In this document: piece after piece, positions 56,871 to 64,000 of the stretch | Numbering within the stretch: the stretch's first letter is position 1 | How the letters are laid out: every line of letters starts with the position of its first letter | Assembly (NCBI GenBank): GCA_047967505.1 | Contig: CM106538.1 | DNA length: 64,000 nt | Direction: 5' to 3' (one strand) | From: Dipteris shenzhenensis | Lineage: Eukaryota; Polypodiophyta; Polypodiopsida; Gleicheniales | Translations under genes and position numbers: made by a program | Notes under the pieces: generated by a model | Database searches by the model: none | The model's input: only the letters and a program-made list of their open reading frames with translations | Told to the model about the DNA's origin: nothing

Positions 56871-59800
56871 AAATAAAAACAAAACTTTTGATCATGGCTC
56901 TTATGTCTACATTAGACATTGTAGTATCCACACAAGAATTGGCTAGTCGATATGGGGATATTGCTGCTTATGTACTCTTAGCTATACTATGCTATAGTTG
57001 GTTGAGAAGAGAAGGCATACTAGATAAACTTTAGCAAAAAGCCCACTACTACAAGATTATGTGAAAGTCCCTAGGGTGTTGTTCTTCCAACCAATTGTGT
57101 GATGCGCTTGATTACTATAAGGATGTGAAGTAGAAGCATGAAAGTACATATTCCTTTTGGAGACCAAAGACCTTCCCTTTAGAGGCTAGCATTGCACACC
57201 ACCAAGGCATTCATAGTGGGATGTTCTTATAGAAGATCATTTTCATTATGAAGTTGCATTATATGCATCAACCCTCTTGGATGCATCTCTCCATTTCCTA
57301 CATAGTGTATCAAAATGAATTTGAGCTAAAAGGACCCATAATGTCACATAGCAATGTATAAGTGTTTTTAGAGGTTAGAACATGCAATGCAAATTATGTT
57401 CCCCCTTGCTTGTTCTCGCCATGGCTCATTCCCCCTTGCTCATTGTTCGGGGTACATCATCCAATCCTAGGGATCAAATTACCATGAATATGCCAATTAG
57501 CATGAAGATCTCTAGGATCAGATTAGCATGAAGATGAATTATAATCTGATCCTTGAGGTTGTACTAGCCTTAATGTGCATAAATGATGTGGCTCTTTGAC
57601 CTCAAGTGGCATCCTTCTAGTGCTAGGGCACACATGTGGCCTATGGAGCTTCCTAAATTTAGCATGGATGTCTTGACATCCAACAATTTTTTGTAAAATG
57701 TGTTCCTTTGGTGTATTTCATTGAGTACTGATTATACCAAAAGTCTGTAGCATGCTAGGACATCTAAATCAACCTCTTCTGAGCTAGGCAACCTCTCCTT
57801 ATTGAGATGTGGGATTCTGATTCTTTATATGACCCTATTGGCTACTAGTAGCAACATCCTCTATAGATAATTTTTCCTTGGTCCTTTTCTTTCCTTTTTA
57901 CTTCGAGGCCTTCTTGCTACCAAATTCCACTAAAATACCCTTTGAGAATATATAAGGAATGAATTTGAGGGTAGTTTTGCATTGGTCCTTATGGCCTCCT
58001 CTACTTGTCCTTTCAAAGAAGAATGCTTGATCTTTTGAAAGTCACAATTGACCTCAATAATTGAGATCTGCTTCACTCGAGAGTTGGCATCCTTAGAAAC
58101 CTCAAATTTTACATATTTTAATTCATTCTCATTATAAGTAAGTGACCTCACTGGGCCACTGTTCTTGTAATTCCTTTCATCAATGTGGTTAAAAATAAAC
58201 CCCTATCCAGAAACAATAGTAATGACTTATGTGCAAACTCTAAGTACCACCTATTGCAAGGGTATTGGTGGGTAAGGGTTGTAGGATCCAAGGGAAAATC
58301 TTCAAGAAACTGATTTGCTGCTAGGAGTTTCTTTTTTGGTGCAGGTTTCTTAGGGTTCAGCTCCCTTGGCTAGCCTTAAAAGCAAATAGCTATGATTTTG
58401 TAGCAAGAGAGGTGCCTTTAGACTTGCTCTTCTTGGTGACCTTTCGAGGTGTTGGGTCTAGAGAAGACAATGGCTTGCCTTTCTCTACAATAGGCTGCTT
58501 GACCTTAAACATAATTAGTTTGCATAAAGTAAATAAAAATTTTGGTAATTGAATTAAAAATCAATGATAAAAGCTAAACAAATAATCTACATAATGTAAA
58601 ATATCATTCACAATGCATAAAAACCCTATCTTTAAAAGCAAAAAACATGTAAAAAAGTAAGAAAAAACAATAGATTCTACATCAAAACATCAAAATTGAA
58701 TGAAAAATGCCAAATATCCATTAAAAGACATGCTAATCCAATCCTAGTGATTGGTCTAGCAAACAAAAACCACTCCCTTTTATTGTTGCAACTGTGCATG
58801 ACACCAATTCAAGGATTCAAGTTGTAATTGAGGTCACGAATGAAAATCAATCATTTTGCCAATGTAGCTCCTTTCTTGGTTATGGTGGATGTTTTATCAA
58901 TGTCATGACAATGATATTTTGAATATTCAAATATAAAGTCATATGATTACTTTGTGATTGGTGGTTGCCATAGTGTAGAGGCCAAGAGGTAGTTATGCAT
59001 AGAGTATCTTGACTCTATGCATTTCAAAATAGTAGAATATAAGATATATGTAGGCCTAACAAAGGACAAGCCACTCCTTTAGCTTGGGATTACAATAATG
59101 ATAATGACTATTATCAAGGTATGTCATTTATTCAAAGGGTTTGTTTCTTTCATAGCAAGTGCCGTGACTTCATGAAAACCAATGACAAGGTTACTCGACA
59201 CTTTAGGGTCTAGTGTTGTAGAGAAACTAGAATAGTATTTGATGAAACCAAGTGCTTAGATGCCATGAGGAATTATGACCAATTCTTTCAATTAGCTCTC
59301 AGATCTGGACTAATGTGGAATCTGCAAGATGAAATTTTTTCAACGTGGGAACTTGGAGAGGTTAAGGGTCAAAAGTAGTAAAAGCAAAGAATGACCCTAA
59401 CATCCCTTAAAATAAAAATAGTAAAAGAAGTGATGTCTCTTTACAGGCTTTATCAAAAGAGATGAAAATCATTGTCTCAAGATCAATGCAAGGAATTAAA
59501 CATGAGAAAGTTTTTCTCTCTACATTGACATGAGTTAAAGCATGTGAGATGAGCCTCGATGAAATGTACCTATTTTCTATAAAGTAAGTTCTTATCCTCT
59601 TTCTTATTTATAATTTTGGAAATAGGTATATTTTCATCATTCTATAAGATGTACATGTGATCAAATAAATGTTTCTCTTTTGTGTGCAATCATAAAACAT
59701 ATATGATATGAACAAAACAACATACAAATGGCATCCTCCACAGCGATGGCAGTAGGGATAGGGTGTCCTCCAGTGATGGCAGAGATATGGTTTCCCCTAG

Positions 59801-59900
59801 ACAGTGATGGTGGTAGAGATAGGGCATGTGTGCCCCTTACTAAAGTAAGCCCCCTCATTTCTAGTGAACTTGAGTCGCCAGCCTTGAATTTTTAAGACAA
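56871..59900. other. AT-rich, no gene recognised
   Basis: Scattered GATTAGCATG-type motifs only. A short repeat of AGTGATGGCAG lies at 59740-59820. No domain recognised on either strand. Confidence 0.45.
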
Positions 59901-59909
59901 TAGCAAGAC

Positions 59910-61020
59910 ATACGATATCATGCAAGATCTTGAACGAGCCAAAGATGATGCAAGAGATGGTACAACAATGGGTTTCACATTCCAAGTGGAAGATAGTGAC
60001 ATGCAAAATGCTGGCAAATCTGCAGCTATTAGAGAACTACTAAGCGCCTTTAGAATTGCTCTCGACAGCTTCCCATCGTTCTCAAAGAAAAAAAGGTTAG
60101 AAAAATCCAAAGGAGTCACCTTTTTAGTGACCAAATCTCCCAATGGAGCTGCACGACAAGTTACAGTACAGCAGACCCAAACAGGGACATCCATGCAGGA
60201 CCTCTCGAGAGGCTCCTACATTGGAGTTGTCCAAGGTGGAGGAAGGAGTCTCTTCAAAGTGCCACAAGCCCCAAAACAAACTACATGGGAAAAGCTTACT
60301 GCCAAGGGCTAAACGAATCTTCATCGATGCCTCCAGCCCACCGGACCTTTTGACAAACTCCCTAGTTCAGATGGAAGCATTTTCAAAGGTAAGCTACCTA
60401 ACTATGAAGGTGCACAATGGCTTACTCATTAAAACGACCAAGTGGCTGTGTTCTTGTGTGGTTGTCAGATACATTCATGGCCCCCATCCTCTTGCGATGT
60501 TTCTAGAGGGTTGGGTTAGAAATTTCTGGATGTGCAAATGCCCAAATGTTACAAGCATTCATTTCCTAAAGAATGAATATATCATTTTTCTCTTTGAGAA
60601 GGCCGAGATGGTGACTGAGGTCATTCAAAAAGGAACATGGGCAATCAAGAACCAACCCCTCTCTGTCTAGCTGTGGGACCCGTTGTTTAATCTTGATTTA
60701 CCTCCACCTTCCAAAGCGCCCATTTGGGTAGAGTTTCCAAACCTTCCTCTATCTCTATTCCCCTAACTAGAAGCATTATGTCTCCCTCTAGGCCAGTTTC
60801 TAGGATTAGAGACGAAAAGATTCATCAGCCCTAGAGGAAATCCTCTAGCCTGTGAGTTGATGGATTTGGTTGTTGAACCACCCAATGCCATTTGATTGCT
60901 GGATGGAGATGGGTTTGAACTTATTCAAAAGGTGTTCTACAAAAGTATCCCCAACTCATGTTTCCTTTGTGGATTGGGGGGACATTTCATAAAAGACTAT
61001 CCCTAGCAGTCACGGAAAGG
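59910..61020 (+). pseudogene. LINE 5 ORF1 (DUF4283 and zinc knuckle), plus strand
   Basis: One frame (59920-60312) gives a low-complexity N-terminus. It passes to another (60300-60670) with MFLEGWVRNFWMCKCP, FLFEKAEMVTEVIQKGTW: the DUF4283 region typical of plant LINE ORF1. After a TAG come APIWVEFPNLPLSLF and a knuckle CFLCGLGGHFIKDYP (last Cys changed to Tyr). ORF1 proteins bind element RNA. At least two stops and a frameshift. Confidence 0.82.
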
Positions 61021-61419
61021 AGAAACAAGCTGAGGGTAAAAAATATTTGGATGTACCGGACAAGTGTGGAGGAACCAACTCAACCACCATAGGAAGAGAA
61101 GCAGAGTAAGACCAAAGAGAGTCAGATAGAAATAGAAAAGATGAAAGGAAAATAGGTAGAGGAAGAGAGAGCCAAGGTCAATGAAGAGAACATGATGAGG
61201 AACAGCCCTTCACCCTAGTGAAGGGAAAAAGAACAATTCAGCTTGAAAAAAGATTAAATAGCTCCAACTTAGATAGCCCAACTAAGAAGAGTCCAACAAA
61301 AAGGGAAAAGAGAAGGTTGTCTAGAGAATTTGCTCCGTCTCCTCAAATGAGCCCAGTTAACTTCAAGAAGTTAAGGAATAAAAGTTCTATCCAATGATGA
61401 GTCAAACCCAAAAAAAAAT

Positions 61420-62385
61420 TATTGTCTTTCAGTAAATGTTCAAAGGTTATCCAATGACTTAAAGCCCCTAGTTTTCAAGAGATGGTTGAGGTCAAATAAG
61501 CTCTCCCTTGACTTCTTAGCTCTCCAAGAAGTTAAAGTAGGAGGAGCAAAGCTATTTTGGCATTCAAAGTAGGTTGATGACAAGATATTGTGGTTCACAA
61601 CTAACCATGATGAAGGGAGAGGAGGTGCAGCCTTAGGTGTAGCAAATCATTTGGCCCAAGGAGTGGGGAGAGTAATCTCAATTTTTGGCAATTATGGGGT
61701 GGGGGTCGATTTTGTTCACACAAACCTCTCGTGCCAAATTTTTTCAGTTTATGCTCCTAACTCAGCTAGGGACCTAGCACTTCTTTGAGAAAGCATTCGC
61801 TTGTCAGACAATGCTCTCCTACTAGGAGATTTCAACATGGTCAAGAGTAGGATCGATAGATGGGAGGGGATAGGCAATGTGATACGAGGGCATGAACTGA
61901 ATGCTTGGACTTGCTTCAAAGTGAGGGTAGAGTTGGCTGACATATCATAAGACACTGCTTTTACTTAGACTAACAATCAGATAGGACAGCTTCACAGAAA
62001 AGGGCAACTAGATAGAGCCTATTGCTCTATGAGAATTGTTGATGAGATGCCTTGTGTTAAGAGTAGAGCTTTGACAATGCTCCCCTTCTCTGATCACAAA
62101 CCCATCTTAATTGTCCTTGAAAAAGAAGATAGGGTCATTGGCTGCTCTTGGTTTAAAGCCAACCCTTTCTTTTTTCAACTCCCATATGTTAGGAATAATA
62201 TTGTTAAAATCTGAAACAATGCTTTTGGTGGGACTGCCACTACAACAAATAAATGGATCAAAGCCACAGATAGGACAAGAGTATTTTTAAAAGCAGTAAA
62301 ACATAGAGCTAATAAAGCCAGAACCCTTAGGACTCAAAAGCTCAAAGATCAATTGGCTCTCCTTGAGAGAGACAACAACGAATAG
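61420..62385 (+). pseudogene. LINE 5 ORF2 endonuclease domain, plus strand
   Basis: Motifs in order: LDFLALQEVKVGGAKLFW (61512-61565), GVGVDFVHTNLSCQIFSVYA, LLLGDFNMVKSRIDRWEG (61815-61865) and MLPFSDHKPILIVL (62080-62115), the SDH catalytic motif of AP-type endonucleases. Interrupted by several stops. The reading continues after the 62394-63746 insertion, which shows that insertion came later. Confidence 0.85.
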
Positions 62386-62393
62386 GGACAAAG
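62386..62393. repeat. Left 8-bp target duplication GGACAAAG
   Basis: Repeats exactly at 63747-63754; joining across restores the LINE 5 reading frame. Confidence 0.85.
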
Positions 62394-63746
62394 GGAGGAT
62401 TACCAAAAAGCGAGCGAGGAAAAGTGAGTAAACCAAAAAAAGCGAGCAAGAAAAAGTGAGCGAGCCAAAAAAAACAATCAAAACAAAACAATAATAGATT
62501 GCCAAATCCTTATTATAGCAAGTGTCTAAGTTCTTCAAAAGTCCATGAGAGGGTTGGACTTATGTCATTGCCAAGGCATCATTAGTAAAGACGCACCCTA
62601 TCTTTCCTCACTTTTACTCATTCAATTTTTTGTAATCCTCCATATTAATCAAGGTCTCTCTCTCCACCAACAAAAGTGAGATCATCAATGAAATCTTCCA
62701 CACAAATCAAAAGTTTCATAAGACTTCTTGAATGGAATAGTCCACATTACATGCATGTGCAAATGCTTGGTTTTTGAAACTCTATTCACTCTTGGAACAA
62801 AAGCCATGTTTTTCTGTTTGCCAAAAAACCCTCCCTAATGAATCACTCTTACATCCCACCAATCCAACAAAATCTAAAGAGTAAGTACATCCCTTTCTTT
62901 AAATTGAATTCAATTCTAAAACAAATCAATCTTTCCTTATAGAAATCAATGGTAAAAGCCAAAATAGACAACATCTTGACATGGTTCCTATTAGGTAAAC
63001 TTTCCTCTAGATCCGATGCAAGAAATCGGCTAATTGTTTATTAAGTTCACATTTTGATGCATGAAGTTTTACTAAATGGTGGTCATAATAATCATCTAAA
63101 TCATGCCTTGCCATTCGTTTTGATATGTAACACGACCCCATTTAGATTTGTAAATCAAAAGATACAGGACGTCAAAATCCTCATCTTTTGGGCCGCAACG
63201 ATGAGGATTTCGACATCCTATATCTTTTGATTTACAAATCCAAATGGGGTCGTGTTACATATCAAAACGAATGGCAAGGCATGATTTAGATGATTATCAT
63301 GACCTTTTGCACCATTTAGTAAAACTTCATGCATCAAAATGTGAATTTAATGGAATTTTTGTCACTTTCTTGCACCAAATTTAGAGCAAGGCCACTCATA
63401 ATAGGAGCATGTTAGAACTCTATCTATATATTACGAGCGACAAAAATAATCAAAACGGTTTTCTATGCAAGTTCTTTTGATAAAAATATAGAGAACACTT
63501 TTACCAAGGTAGACTTTCAATAACATGTTATGATCATGTTCAAACACTATTACTAATGTGCACTTGCAATATTATGTTATACTTATGTTCATTGTTGAAG
63601 AAGCACTATAAATCTTTATTAATGATGAGTACATACATACAATGAGGTTATGTGTTGGTAGCCCAACCATTTCTACTTTGCTCGGTTTTTCTTGCTCGCT
63701 TATTTAGTTTTGCTCGCTCGACATCACTCGCTTGATTAACTGCGTC
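62394..63746. mobile_element. 1.35-kb non-autonomous DNA element with GCGAGC subterminal repeats
   Basis: Bounded by an 8-bp duplication. The ends are GGAGGATTACC... and, inward from the right, GACGCAGTTAATC..., an imperfect match. Both soon run into AAGCGAG. Subterminal GCGAGC/GCGAGCAAG motifs are inverted between the two ends (62406-62475 and 63680-63735). No coding. An 8-bp duplication and short degenerate terminal repeats favour hAT; Mutator-type is possible. It contains a large fold-back. Confidence 0.7.
63046..63345. repeat. Fold-back with 140-bp arms
   Basis: Left arm 63046-63185 pairs with right arm 63200-63345, with a 14-base loop. I count five mismatches, all transitions, and one 6-base insertion (TTTTGC-type) in the right arm. 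Transcription would give a long, nearly perfect hairpin. It may be a nested MITE. Confidence 0.95.
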
Positions 63747-63754
63747 GGACAAAG

Positions 63755-64000
63755 ACAGATGAGGACTATTAGAGAGAAACTTAGAGTAGAAGCAAAAATA
63801 GCAACTAACCAGGCCAAGATTTATATGCGTGAGAAGATTACAATGAACATATATGGATTACTTATTGGTACTCATTTGGCTGTCACACACACTTATATGT
63901 CTTTCACAATGAACACATATGGATTACTGTTGAGTACTTGTTTGGATGTGATCACCGTTCCCAAATGCCCATTTTCTTGGTTACTTCTGGATGTTCTTTA
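63755..64000 (+). pseudogene. LINE 5 ORF2 continuation (after the endonuclease)
   Basis: The frame RQMRTIREKLRVEAKIATNQ continues from 62385 across the insertion and fits the linker between endonuclease and RT. The sequence then decays into a short imperfect duplication (ATATGGATTACT... at 63849 and 63918). RT would lie beyond the window. Confidence 0.6.

Overview
This window looks like nuclear DNA of a land plant with a large, transposon-rich genome. Direct evidence is one split plant gene (F-box + SNF2 helicase + CW zinc finger + RING) with plant-style GT/AG introns, surrounded by plant-type Ty3/gypsy (Tat lineage), Ty1/copia, L1-like LINE, hAT and Harbinger-like elements. LTR elements carry the usual plant primer site TGGTATCAGAGC. 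Long repeat-filled introns and heavy element decay suggest a gymnosperm or similar large-genome lineage; that is inference.

Layout. 1-6.8 kb: decayed Tat-lineage Ty3/gypsy element, plus strand, entered inside gag, with two RNase H domains. 7.5-10.6 kb: a non-autonomous hAT element (8-bp target duplication GTGACAAT) with a complete non-autonomous LTR retrotransposon inserted inside it (5-bp duplication GCTAG). 12.0-21.2 kb, minus strand: the only recognisable cellular gene, in four exons totalling 1,311 codons; its last exons are not seen. Its third intron (5 kb) holds a LINE scrap and a degenerate hAT transposase. 21.5-23 kb: gene promoter, then a pair of related Harbinger-like MITEs. 23-40.6 kb: four L1-like LINEs, all on the minus strand, interrupted by a gag-only copia element (24.4-27.1 kb), long CT microsatellites, and a GC-rich retroposed insert with an 18-bp target duplication (36.1-37.5 kb). 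40.6-51.5 kb: decayed copia pieces and short tandem repeats. 51.5-54.7 kb: a decayed LINE endonuclease/RT on the plus strand. 54.8-59.9 kb: AT-rich sequence with degenerate repeats and no recognised gene. 59.9-64 kb: plus-strand LINE ORF1 and endonuclease, split by a 1.35-kb element (8-bp target duplication GGACAAAG) that contains a near-perfect 140-bp fold-back.

How it fits together. The cellular gene is a chromatin-remodeller/ubiquitin-ligase-like protein; everything else is mobile DNA in its introns or flanks. I see no bacterial-type operon, CRISPR array, rRNA or canonical tRNA gene. The most informative structures are element junctions with intact target duplications, which give insertion order: hAT element then LTR element; LINE then copia gag element; LINE then GC-rich retroposon; LINE then fold-back-bearing element.
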